A program made the position numbers and the translations under genes. Source: an uncultured Lachnospiraceae bacterium (lineage in GTDB: Bacteria > Bacillota > Clostridia > Lachnospirales > Lachnospiraceae). Taken from it: a DNA stretch of 64,000 nt. Location: assembly GCA_947053345.1 (NCBI GenBank), contig CAMRSM010000017.1, forward strand, positions 1-64,000, written 5' to 3'. Shown in pieces: positions 40,901 to 48,494 of this stretch (the first letter of the stretch is position 1; each line of letters opens with the position of its first letter). Under the pieces are notes generated by a model. The model did not search any database. It was not told the origin of the DNA and worked only from the letters and a program-made list of their open reading frames with translations.

Positions 40901-42401
40901 CGGAAAGTCCGTTCCCGCCCGAACCGTTTCCGCCCTCCGGTGTATTTTGTTCACCGGAATTTCCCTTTCCTGTCAGATTTTTTCCGTCCGGGCTATTTTC
41001 CCCCTCCGGTGCGCCTGCGCCGTCTGGCTCCGTCTGCCCCTCCGGATTTCCACCTGCCGCCGACGCGCCCGCACCGCCCGGATTTAATCCGAGCCCGACC
41101 CCGACTGCCAGTACAACAAACAGCAGCAAAACGGCAAGCCATGTCTTTGGCTTTCGATATGATAATACATTTTTCACTCTGCTCTTCACCTCATTCCCAC
41201 CAAACGACGCAAACAGGCTGACTTCGTTTGTCCCCTGCGCCATACACAATAATAAACCGGAATACTCCTTTTTAATCTCTGCGCCCATCCGCTCCACAAC
41301 CTGCTCGTCGCAGGACATCTCCATATCTTCGCACATTTTCTTAAATGCCAGCCAGATCAGCGGATGGAACCAGTAAATACTTACCAAAAACAGCCCCAGT
41401 GCCTTGATAAGCGGATCCTTCCTGCGGATATGTACGCGCTCATGACAAAGCACATATTCCCGCACCGTTCCCGTAAGACCCGTGGCAAGGTAAATGACCG
41501 GGCGGAAAATCCCGTCCACGAACGATGTCGCCACCTGTCTGGTTTCATATACGCCTTGTTCCACGCGGACCGCACCGAGCAGCTTTTTCTTAAAGCGGCG
41601 TATCGTGTATGCCCACACGAACCAGAATACCAGTACCCCGACAATCCAAACGCCGCAGAGCACCGGCACAACCCCGGTACGCAGAAATGCGCCGCCTGTA
41701 TTGCCGGTTCCGTCCGGGGGATTTTTTAGAAGAACACCGCCGTCCGGGTTCTCCGTGCGTCCGGCAATATATGGCATGGAAGGATTTTGATCCGAACCGC
41801 CCGTCCGGTTGTTTTCGTACTTATTCCCGTCTGCGGCAGGGCTGCCCTGCCCGTCGGTAAGATTTCCGCCTGTTTTATCTGTGCCGCCATCCTTCCCAGC
41901 CTGCGTATTTCCGCCTGTTTTGCCCGCATCGCCTTCCTGCCCGGCCTGCGGACGGTTCCCGGATACCCCGGCATTGTTTCCGGACACTACACTTTCAAAC
42001 TCCCCAAATCCTTCCGTTCCATTGCCCGCAATGCCGGAATCTCCACCATCCCCCCCGTTATGGCGGTCCGCGTTGCTGTCTTCACCCGCATCACCACCCT
42101 GTCCGCCCATAAAAACGCTTCCCAAACGCCGCGCGGACAAAGCCGCTGTCCGGTATATCCGTACCCCGGCAGCTGTTCCTCCCGCCGTGGCATCCGGCTG
42201 CGCATACAGGGCATCGGGAATCAGGCTGAACGGGCTTTCAATCCCCACCGGGCAGACCAGGCGGAGCAGCACAACACTCCACAGCAGATAACTGTAACGT
42301 TTCGGAAATCGGCGCAGCAACAGCCGAACCAACAAAACAACCAGAACCGTGTAACCCGAAACAAGCCCCATCCGCAATATTGTTAAAAATACTTCACTCA
42401 T
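37944..42401 (-). CDS. BlaR1-like M56 membrane peptidase with FG-GAP-type sensor region
   Basis: The 1485-residue protein has membrane segments at about 10-30, 35-55, 243-265, 330-350 and 420-440. The M56 zinc motif HERVH is at 320-324, with MEMSCDE at 361-367. After the last segment comes not a penicillin-binding domain but several FG-GAP/VCBS-like repeats (YAFLDLDGDGTEELL, YTVTDLNGNGRLEII, YAITDLDRNGRLELV, CIGDFDNNGSKDCF, VAGDFNHDGFAELI). Two Gly/Asp/Asn-rich spacers flank the membrane core. It likely senses an extracellular ligand and degrades the BlaI-like repressor 70 bases upstream. GGGG precedes the ATG. Confidence 0.8.
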   Translation of the reverse strand: MSEVFLTILRMGLVSGYTVLVVLLVRLLLRRFPKRYSYLLWSVVLLRLVCPVGIESPFSLIPDALYAQPDATAGGTAAGVRIYRTAALSARRLGSVFMGGQGGDAGEDSNADRHNGGDGGDSGIAGNGTEGFGEFESVVSGNNAGVSGNRPQAGQEGDAGKTGGNTQAGKDGGTDKTGGNLTDGQGSPAADGNKYENNRTGGSDQNPSMPYIAGRTENPDGGVLLKNPPDGTGNTGGAFLRTGVVPVLCGVWIVGVLVFWFVWAYTIRRFKKKLLGAVRVEQGVYETRQVATSFVDGIFRPVIYLATGLTGTVREYVLCHERVHIRRKDPLIKALGLFLVSIYWFHPLIWLAFKKMCEDMEMSCDEQVVERMGAEIKKEYSGLLLCMAQGTNEVSLFASFGGNEVKSRVKNVLSYRKPKTWLAVLLLFVVLAVGVGLGLNPGGAGASAAGGNPEGQTEPDGAGAPEGENSPDGKNLTGKGNSGEQNTPEGGNGSGGNGLSGKEDSGGKDVAEKYASVLTSYHTALKEEWKPGKLVEEGFSSIAAYCYGEDTLDKIGYAFLDLDGDGTEELLIGAIGGDDFIRQQIFELYCLKDGVPARVIEAWERNRYYLCRENSRYILVNESSSSASDGKWSCNVVREGKLFPVQTIVYDGSGETIMYGGLADPEHPGEGASGEDAVWGSRMEAEEEDAQAVIRAYEEYRIVPEYVPFSDLQTTKTGSWEDGNMGKKASGKYLENQLNLILDQKEVWERTDFVAEGTKYTVTDLNGNGRLEIIAASCQGTGHYTYADIYEVSADGNSLVHYKQTVPEGDSQADIIWGVAPVYYNRKENVYRYVFDDLIRNGAAYYYEGKKSLELKEEQVLETTLAYRITEYIDGAPVVAYGGENGLRVTNEQEYQGAADQVFEGWEKGMAYFLWFAAPQQKDDVRSSWYEQLETSYQSFSVVEVSSDKATDKDNSKTKANPEKMAEFISAGGWKKSGKDLEDQLNLILSERPMWELTDTGTDLTWYAITDLDRNGRLELVAAYYGGSGSYTNSCIYEVSEDKNSLAACTRTLSGEYASCPDIIRGFAPMYLDLTDGKTCFIYPDIIRGDAGYVYESKWMLSFGDGHLTEQVLASREAEYDGFTKTTTYRSGQLDRVAVTSGAEYEGAADVAFPDRVKGMISIHWIPVDEDFNSGDWYQNLEQSYAGFSFVLPQMSPVSDQETRDKQAAETFLEQWKQKTAGNGFWDEAEAMAWYETFVRDGFRVESGDSLVDVCIGDFDNNGSKDCFFVMTKRTELTDRPWDICDSIFYGCMNGKSFYKERISEESLIGLSVVAGDFNHDGFAELILSGDTGSIGRGGNVIHRMLQYREGKLLEFPLPEDWNGQFTYRGGFGASVYETEERKKCRAVLEQDGREVYFTITGSREYAPFLDEELPGWRDGKEPFGGAGYGYAGFETVPEDGKEYLLAKEYLLPRAGYGQIGFACVLFDWDENGKVYVKDFYVEPF

Positions 42402-42471
42402 CCCAACACCCCCATGCAGGTAAACGCCCTGACCTTACCATTTCCCGTTCCTTATGTATCCTGCCGCACGA

Positions 42472-42846
42472 TCACTCCTCATAATCGTCGATCATCTTCC
42501 GTATTTCATCCACCTGTTGCCTTGAGAGCTTTTTCCGGCTCATAAATGCCGCGATCATCTTCGGCAGGGAACCGCCGTAAGTTTCCTGCACAAATTGTTC
42601 CCCCATGCTCTGGTCATAGCTCTCACGGTCAATTCTGGCACTCACCCGAGAATCCTGATTCTCAAATAAACCCTGCCCGCAAAGTTTCTTCAGAAAGGTA
42701 TATGTCGTTGACTTTTTCCACCCGAAGCACTCCTCGCAGAGCTTTACCAATTCCCCCGAACTGATCGGCTCGTTCTCCCAGATCACATCGGCGAACTTGC
42801 GCTCTGCCTCCGTCATGCGATACCATTCCCTTTTCTCTTCCGCCAT
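42472..42846 (-). CDS. BlaI/MecI-family repressor
   Basis: The 124-residue winged-helix protein reads MTEAERKFADVIWENEPISS, then KKSTTYTFLKKLCGQGLFE, the BlaI DNA-binding domain. A C-terminal dimerisation helix follows (KLSRQQVDEIRKMIDDYEE). It starts at 42846, with AAAGGAG seven bases upstream. It represses its own operon with the M56 peptidase gene, which would cleave it on signal. Its promoter contains a large dyad. Confidence 0.9.
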   Translation of the reverse strand: MAEEKREWYRMTEAERKFADVIWENEPISSGELVKLCEECFGWKKSTTYTFLKKLCGQGLFENQDSRVSARIDRESYDQSMGEQFVQETYGGSLPKMIAAFMSRKKLSRQQVDEIRKMIDDYEE

Positions 42847-42992
42847 CCCGATGCTCCTTTCCCTGCAGTCCCAGCTTCTACCGGAAAACATTTCCCCACG
42901 ATTGAAAAACGCGTGTGGCACAAATGCCTCCGCCCCGGCTTTGACTGTATCTGCACAATCCTGCTATAGCACGTTTCATATTGTTTTCGAAA

Positions 42993-43055
42993 ACAAACAG
43001 GTCGGTAAATCATAGACCTTATAATAAGTCTATAACTTACCGACCTGTTTGTCAA
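42993..43055 (-). promoter_or_regulatory. blaI-type promoter with two dyad operators
   Basis: Minus strand: TTGACA (43055-43050), 17-nt spacer, TAGACT. Two 17-bp boxes, GTCGGTAAATCATAGAC (43001) and its mirror GTCTATAACTTACCGAC (43028), lie inside a perfect 15-bp-arm dyad (ACAAACAGGTCGGTAA and its complement). Each box is itself roughly symmetrical, as expected for two BlaI dimers. Confidence 0.65.
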
Positions 43056-43144
43056 GAAGAAAATCATTAAATTTATTTTGCATATTGGTTACAAACTTGT
43101 TACCTTGAAACCCACATCCGCAAGCCAAAAAACTATGCCAGCTC

Positions 43145-43978
43145 CTAGTACGCCACAACGATCCCGCCGTCGTTTGCGTACATGCTGCTCACACCCGCCG
43201 CATCCAAGATCACCACATCGCGAAACGGAACACGCTTTAACACTTCATCGCGCACAAACTCCGCGCGCTCTTTGCAGTTGCAGTGCGTGATCGCAAATAT
43301 GCGGTTCTTTGCGTCCGTGATGTCCTCCTCAATATAGCGGATCATCTTCATCAGCGCTTTCGTCATGCCGCGCGCCTGGTCAAGCTTCTCAATCCGCCCC
43401 TCCACACCGCACATGACCGGCTTGATATTCAGCACACTGCAAAGTGCCGCCGTGATATTGCTCAGGCGGCCGTTTTTCCGGAGATTGTCAAGGGATTCCA
43501 GAACAAACTTGGTCTTAAGCCTGTCGCGGAACTTGCGGATGCGCTCCGCCACCTCCTCAAAGCTCGCCCCCGCCTCCTTTTCCTCGATCAACTTCATGGC
43601 GATCAACGTCTGTCCCGCCGCCGCGGAATGGGAGTCAATCACCTCGATCTTTTTGTTCGGGTGCTTCTCAAGGTAGAGCATCTTCGCAAGTTCCGCCGCG
43701 TTGTAGGAACCGCTCAGATGCGAGGAGAGCGTCACTACATACACCTCCTCCGCCCCCTCGAACGCTTCCATATATGCCTCCGGGGAAGGGCATGCCGACT
43801 TCGGGCATTCACTGCAGGCCTTCATCTTTTTCAAAAAACTTGCCTGGTCAAAACTCTCATCATCTACAACCGCCTCCGCGCCCAGCTGGAGCACCAGCGG
43901 AACCGTCTGGATGCGCTCATCCTTTTTCATATCTTCCGTCAGGTCGGTGCAACTGTCACCTATAATTTTATACGACAT
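43145..43978 (-). CDS. DegV-family fatty-acid-binding protein
   Basis: The 277-residue protein is a full-length DegV (FakB-type) member: KIIGDSCTDLTEDM, EEVYVVTLSSHLSGSYNAAE, EVIDSHSAAAGQ, then KTKFVLESLDNLRKNGRLS. Such proteins present fatty acids to the FakA kinase for phospholipid synthesis. I start at 43978, with GGAGG four bases before; homology begins there. It is monocistronic. Confidence 0.92.
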   Translation of the reverse strand: MSYKIIGDSCTDLTEDMKKDERIQTVPLVLQLGAEAVVDDESFDQASFLKKMKACSECPKSACPSPEAYMEAFEGAEEVYVVTLSSHLSGSYNAAELAKMLYLEKHPNKKIEVIDSHSAAAGQTLIAMKLIEEKEAGASFEEVAERIRKFRDRLKTKFVLESLDNLRKNGRLSNITAALCSVLNIKPVMCGVEGRIEKLDQARGMTKALMKMIRYIEEDITDAKNRIFAITHCNCKERAEFVRDEVLKRVPFRDVVILDAAGVSSMYANDGGIVVAY

Positions 43979-44141
43979 ATTTCCTCCAGTCCCACATCCC
44001 GGTTTGCCCGGATTCATCACATGGTATCCGCTCACCATTTCATGTGGTTTTCAATACTATATTATAGCATACCACACTTCACGAGATTTGAAAAGGATAA
44101 ATTGATAAAGAATTATAAAATTTTCCCAAACATACAGGTTT

Positions 44142-45083
44142 TTACCGACCCGCGCCAAACAAAGGCGTGGACAGATAACGGTCGCCGGAGTCCGGAAGCA
44201 GAACCACGATCCTTTTTCCCCTGTTTTCCTGCCGTTTTGCCAAGATCACTGCCGCTTTCAGCGCCGCACCGGAAGAAATACCGACCAGAATGCCCTCGCT
44301 GACCGCGAAAGACTTTCCCTCCGCATACGCATCCTCGTTTTTGACGGTGATGACCTCATCGTATATCCCCGTATTCAGAACCTCAGGCACAAAACCCGCA
44401 CCGATTCCCTGAATCCCGTGCGCGCCGGCCACACCCCCGGAAAGCACCGGGCTGTCCTCCGGCTCGACCGCCACCACGCGGATATCCGGGTTCTTTTCCT
44501 TCAAATATTCGCCGATCCCGGTGATCGTCCCACCGGTCCCGACACCTGCAACAAAAATATCCACCTTCCCGTCCGTCTGCTCCCATATCTCCGGCCCGGT
44601 CGTCCTATAGTGCACTGCCGCGTTTGCCGGGTTCACAAACTGCCCCAGGATCAGGGAACCCGGAATTTCATCGGCGAGTTCCTCCGCCCTCTCAATGGCA
44701 CCTTCCATCCCCTTTGCCCCGTCCGTCAGCACAAGTTTCGCCCCGTATGCGGAAAGAAGGGTTCTCCGCTCCACACTCATCGTGTCCGGCAGTGTCAATA
44801 TCGCCTGATATCCCTTTGCCGCCGCAACGGCGGCAATCCCGATGCCCGTGTTGCCGCTCGTCGGCTCTATGATAGTCGCCCCCGTTTTTAACAATCCCTT
44901 TTCCTCGGCATCCTTGATCATCGCGAGCGCCACCCTGTCCTTTACGGAGCCCGCCGGATTCAGGTATTCCAATTTCGCAAGAATATCCGCGCCTGCCAGC
45001 CCCGCCCGCGCCGCGTATCCGTTTAACCGCAGCATCGGCGTTTTCCCGATCAATTCCGCCGCACTTTCTTTTATCTGTCCCAT
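44142..45083 (-). CDS. cysK: Cysteine synthase
   Basis: The 313-residue PLP enzyme makes cysteine from O-acetylserine and sulfide. The PLP lysine lies in [11 protein letters not shown], the substrate loop is PTSGNTGIG, and the phosphate-binding loop is [19 protein letters not shown] lies near the end. This is the CysK type rather than the short CBS-like type. AGGAGG precedes the ATG at 45083. It stands alone, between DegV and a hairpin-like repeat. Confidence 0.95.
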   Translation of the reverse strand: MGQIKESAAELIGKTPMLRLNGYAARAGLAGADILAKLEYLNPAGSVKDRVALAMIKDAEEKGLLKTGATIIEPTSGNTGIGIAAVAAAKGYQAILTLPDTMSVERRTLLSAYGAKLVLTDGAKGMEGAIERAEELADEIPGSLILGQFVNPANAAVHYRTTGPEIWEQTDGKVDIFVAGVGTGGTITGIGEYLKEKNPDIRVVAVEPEDSPVLSGGVAGAHGIQGIGAGFVPEVLNTGIYDEVITVKNEDAYAEGKSFAVSEGILVGISSGAALKAAVILAKRQENRGKRIVVLLPDSGDRYLSTPLFGAGR

Positions 45084-45190
45084 ACATACCCTCCTTTGGG
45101 GATCAACACAGACCACACGCAGCCCGAATGCCGCCCGCTGTCCGAAATCCCAGATCTGATAATGGAAAATCCTATCCTCTTTGAAATCCT

Positions 45191-45281
45191 AAGGCGTGTC
45201 TGAAAAACCACTCCATTGATCCGCACGTACTGCGCTGTGTGGGATCGGTATCTGACAGAAAGTATTTTTCAAACACGCCTT
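45191..45281. repeat. Hairpin-type element, possible MITE
   Basis: AAGGCGTGTCTGAAAAA at 45191 and its complement (one mismatch) ending at 45281 bound a 91-bp unit with a nested GATCC/GGATC dyad. It lies upstream of cysK. A clear target-site duplication is not visible. Confidence 0.4.
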
Positions 45282-45386
45282 CGTTTTTTGATAGTTAAAT
45301 TTATGTACGATTATATCGTCCGAATGCGTCCATGTCAATCTTTTTTCCGTATTTCCGAAAAGAACCGGACGTTGCCACCATATCAC

Positions 45387-45455
45387 AACAGGGGTACGGA
45401 CGTTTCCCCAACCTGACCGATCAAACGGCCAAAGGGAACATCCATACCCCTGTTT
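45387..45455. other. Inverted repeat downstream of the XRE gene
   Basis: AACAGGGGTA-GGA-GTT pairs with AAC-TCC-TACCCCTGTT, with two mismatches and a 30-nt loop. It could end the XRE transcript or be a relic operator. Confidence 0.35.
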
Positions 45456-45493
45456 TCTCTTGACTATGTAATTACTTTTGCAACAGGATATCT

Positions 45494-45919
45494 TTATACC
45501 CGAATTTCCTTCAGTACAATGTCTCCCATTGGCTTATCCTCGGTTTCTTTCTTTTCCATTGCCTCTTTCTTTTCCTCTTTTTCTTTCGCTTCTGCCCGCA
45601 ATATATCCTTTAGGCTGCGAATCAGGGGCAGGAGCATTTTTATCTCATCCGCGCTGCATTCCTTCACCTCATGCAGAAGCACAGCTTTCTCCTCGAAATT
45701 CTCCGGCACATCCGGATAGAATATCTGGTAGAGCGGCAGATCCAATTCTCTGGTCAGCCGGAACAGTACCTCGAATTTCGGATTTCCGATATTGGTCTCA
45801 ATATCAATGATCGTTCTCTTGCATACGCCAACCTTATCCGCCAATAACTTTTGCGACATATGCTTGCTTTTTCTCGTTTCCCGTACAATGTCCCCTAGTG
45901 CGATAATAGAAGATGTCAC
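45494..45919 (-). CDS. XRE-family regulator next to the peptide locus
   Basis: The 141-residue protein has an N-terminal HTH (IVRETRKSKHMSQKLLADKV, CKRTIIDIETNIGNPKFEVL) and a charged C-terminal tail rich in Glu/Lys. A GTG at 45919 with AGAGGTG six bases upstream is the likely start; a 175-residue frame from 46021 has no ribosome site. Its promoter is the leftward half of the mirrored pair around the dyad at 46144-46193, so it is divergent from the peptide gene and probably controlled with it. Target unknown. Confidence 0.7.
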   Translation of the reverse strand: MTSSIIALGDIVRETRKSKHMSQKLLADKVGVCKRTIIDIETNIGNPKFEVLFRLTRELDLPLYQIFYPDVPENFEEKAVLLHEVKECSADEIKMLLPLIRSLKDILRAEAKEKEEKKEAMEKKETEDKPMGDIVLKEIRV

Positions 45920-46026
45920 GTAATTCACCTCTTTTTCAATAATATGCTGTGCTCCATAAACCTTTGTATGCTCCAATCTGTTACCTTCTTTTGCCATTTT
46001 TATTTTACGCCGTTTCGACAAAATAA

Positions 46027-46048
46027 TCTATGCTGTTTCAGGAATATT
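46027..46048. promoter_or_regulatory. Third operator-like half site
   Basis: TCTATGCTGTTTCAGGAATA at 46027 matches the left dyad arm at 46145 (TCTATGCCGTTTGGGGAATA) at 17 of 20 positions. It lies in the XRE leader. Confidence 0.4.
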
Positions 46049-46119
46049 GACAATATCTATGTCCATTCCTATCCGGTCGTCGTCCATTCATGCCATTTAA
46101 GTAAAACATTGGATACATC

Positions 46120-46217
46120 ATTTTACTTTTATCGCCGGAAAAAGTCTATGCCGTTTGGGGAATAATTTTGGATATTCCTCAAACGGCATAGACGGAATTG
46201 GTCTTCCACTTTAAAAT
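46120..46217. promoter_or_regulatory. Mirrored divergent promoters around a 21-bp-arm dyad
   Basis: The dyad arms are 46144-46164 and 46173-46193 (GTCTATGCCGTTTGGGGAAT and mirror, one mismatch). Rightward: -35 TAGACG at 46189, 17-nt spacer, -10 TAAAAT at 46212. Leftward: -35 TAGACT at 46148-46143, 17-nt spacer, -10 TAAAAT at 46125-46120. Each -35 begins at the outer end of an arm. The rightward promoter serves the peptide gene and the leftward one the XRE gene. The dyad is the probable binding site of the RRNPP-like regulator. Confidence 0.7.
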
Positions 46218-46278
46218 GCATACTTGTAAAGGTACTTACCTTTATACATACAAAATCATTATGAAAGAGGTGTCTGTT

Positions 46279-46443
46279 ATGAAAAAATTTAAAAAAGCAA
46301 TGCTCTCGGTACTCATCCTGTTCTATCTTGGCACTATGATCACCATCACGATTCCGGATGAGCCTTCGGTTCAGACGTGCAATGCTGACCCGGGGATGGT
46401 TCAGGTTGGGCCATTTGATGAAGGCGCAGGGGATGAGCATTAA
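46279..46443 (+). CDS. Candidate secreted signalling peptide (Phr-like), locus 1
   Basis: The 54-residue product has a basic start (KKFKKA), one hydrophobic segment (MLSVLILFYLGTMITITI) and an acidic tail with PDEPSVQTCNADPG and VGPFDEG. This is the shape of exported pre-pheromones read by RRNPP regulators. GAGGTG lies six bases before the ATG, and a promoter lies 62 bases upstream. Its last 98 bases overlap, antisense, the 3' end of the two-HTH regulator gene. A related peptide at 63676 shares K/R-KFKK, a proline-rich mid part, a Cys-x-x-Asp and a PF tail. The mature peptide is unknown. Confidence 0.7.
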   Translation: MKKFKKAMLSVLILFYLGTMITITIPDEPSVQTCNADPGMVQVGPFDEGAGDEH

Positions 46444-48274
46444 TATCCTCGCCAAACAATGATACATAGCTTTTTCCTACAATCTTAGCAGGTATTTCTT
46501 GCTTCATCAACAAACATATCTGATATGAATGCCAGAGGCAGGCTCGCTGTAACGCACTTTTTTCCGGTGACTCACTTTTATGATATACAAAGGCAAGGTT
46601 CGCTAAAATTTTTCCCGTTATCTTTCCTTTTCCACACCATATATCCATCCGGATACCCTTATGATCCATTTCTTCTGCCTGTTCAAGCTGTCCGTCTGTC
46701 TCTAGCATTTCTCCATAGCACATATAAAGTAGAAGAATTGAATTCGTATGGTATTCCACTTCAACGCGGCTATCCTTAAAGGTCTGCAACATGCGCTGAC
46801 GTAATTCCAAACCATCCTCCATTCTTCCAGCTTTTCTCATTAAACCTGCCATTAAATTTAATATAACAAACTCCTCTCGCGACGGTATACGCATTTTACC
46901 ATCCTCATAATCAGGCATAGTATAACGCAGAATCTTCTCCAGTTCTTTCAGCGCTTCCTCTGGATCAATTTTTCCACGAACTTTCTTATCACCAATCCTA
47001 CAAGTTTCTACATACTGCAAGTTCAATGGAATACTCATATCTAATGCCTCTTCCAGCCTATTGACGATTGCCTCTGCTTTATCACATTCACAGCCGAAAC
47101 TTGCCTGATTCCTCCAATGGCACAACTCATACAAATCATAATTCTCCGACTGTACCCTGCTGATGTAATAACTCTTATTCACACCAAGTTCTCTCGCAAT
47201 CCTCATAACACGCCTTTTTGACGGAGCTTGCTTCCCATTCTCAATCCTAGACAAATTTCCTTGTGTACAACTTTGTACATCACTCTGCGAGATTCCCTTA
47301 TTTCTTCGAATGTCACGAAGCATCTCATAATCCAACGATACTTCATCCTGATGGTAAAAATAATGCAACTTCGACAACTCATCCATCTCAAGCACCCAAG
47401 GCGCATAACAGCGCAGCACGGCTTTAAGGCTCTCAAGCTGATTCGAAAGAGCCGTCACCTCCTCTTCCGAACCCGCCGCAAGAACCTCCGCCTTGTTTAT
47501 GCTTTCAATCCGCAATTCCAACAATTCCGCAAGCAGGGGGATCGCACCGTTTTTCGTCAGGCATTCCACCCCTCGGCGGCTGTAATCCGCAACCCGGTTC
47601 CATTCCCCATCCCGCTTGCTTTTGAGGGCAAGCAGCCACATACATTGCGGGTAAAGTTTTACTTTTTCTTCCTCGTAATACTTCACTTCCAGATATTCCG
47701 CCACTTCCTCAAGGATCAGCTCGGACTTCTGCGGCTCTTCCGGCATCATAAAATATGCGATCAGGATCAACAAGTGGAGTTCCTGATTGCACAGCCAGTA
47801 ATCCATCAGCTTCAACTGCTCCCATGCCCAGAAGGTGATCGCCAATGTATCCTCCAGGGCTTTGCGGCAGCCGGCTGCATCTTTGTCTTTGCGGTACTGG
47901 CTCACGGCGCTGTATTTACAAAAAAATTGTCGGTGCAGCGGCTGCTCAAGCGCCCTATGTCTGGCATACTTCTCAAGCAGGATACAGTTGCGCTCATAAT
48001 TATTCTCATAAAAATGGCGCTGCAACGTTTCCCGCATGTCAAACAGGATGTACTCTTCCACCGACATGATCGCCTCAAGCGTATCCGTACACCTGCCCAG
48101 ACGCTGCATCAGGGCATCCGCCAGCATTTTTTCCGGCACCCTCTCACCGCTCTCAATTTTTGTCAGCTCACCCTGTGTGCAAATCCCCCGGTACAGTTCA
48201 TCCTGTGTCAGCCCTCTGCGCAGGCGCTCCAGATAAATGATCTTCCCTAAATTTGTCGCACGTTCATCCCACAT
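46346..48274 (-). CDS. Large RRNPP-like regulator with two HTH domains
   Basis: The 642-residue protein has two XRE-type HTH domains, at about 8-60 and 314-372. Both carry the same core (CTQGELTKIESGERVPEK and CTQGNLSRIENGKQAPSK). Each is followed by long helical TPR-like arrays (residues 75-310 and 380-620), the fold that binds signalling peptides in Rap/PlcR/Rgg proteins. The protein looks like a tandem duplication of one HTH-TPR unit. AGGAGG precedes the ATG. It converges on, and overlaps by 98 bases, the small-peptide gene. It probably binds that peptide and the dyad at 46144. Confidence 0.75.
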   Translation of the reverse strand: MWDERATNLGKIIYLERLRRGLTQDELYRGICTQGELTKIESGERVPEKMLADALMQRLGRCTDTLEAIMSVEEYILFDMRETLQRHFYENNYERNCILLEKYARHRALEQPLHRQFFCKYSAVSQYRKDKDAAGCRKALEDTLAITFWAWEQLKLMDYWLCNQELHLLILIAYFMMPEEPQKSELILEEVAEYLEVKYYEEEKVKLYPQCMWLLALKSKRDGEWNRVADYSRRGVECLTKNGAIPLLAELLELRIESINKAEVLAAGSEEEVTALSNQLESLKAVLRCYAPWVLEMDELSKLHYFYHQDEVSLDYEMLRDIRRNKGISQSDVQSCTQGNLSRIENGKQAPSKRRVMRIARELGVNKSYYISRVQSENYDLYELCHWRNQASFGCECDKAEAIVNRLEEALDMSIPLNLQYVETCRIGDKKVRGKIDPEEALKELEKILRYTMPDYEDGKMRIPSREEFVILNLMAGLMRKAGRMEDGLELRQRMLQTFKDSRVEVEYHTNSILLLYMCYGEMLETDGQLEQAEEMDHKGIRMDIWCGKGKITGKILANLAFVYHKSESPEKSALQRACLWHSYQICLLMKQEIPAKIVGKSYVSLFGEDINAHPLRLHQMAQPEPSPGQHCTSEPKAHPES

Positions 48275-48494
48275 CGCTTGTTCCTCCTGATTTCATAATC
48301 CACCAGAATTTGTCGTATTTTCCCCTTGATCATCATTATACTCGTCAACTTATTCCCGGTCAATATTCTCAACCAAAAAGACATCCTCCCTGCAGTGCAC
48401 CTCCACCGCAAAAAGGATGCCCTTCTTCCACCTATTTCCGTCTTTTTCCCCGGGCACTTTCGTTCCTGTTTAAGTAGCAGTGAAAAAACATTCC

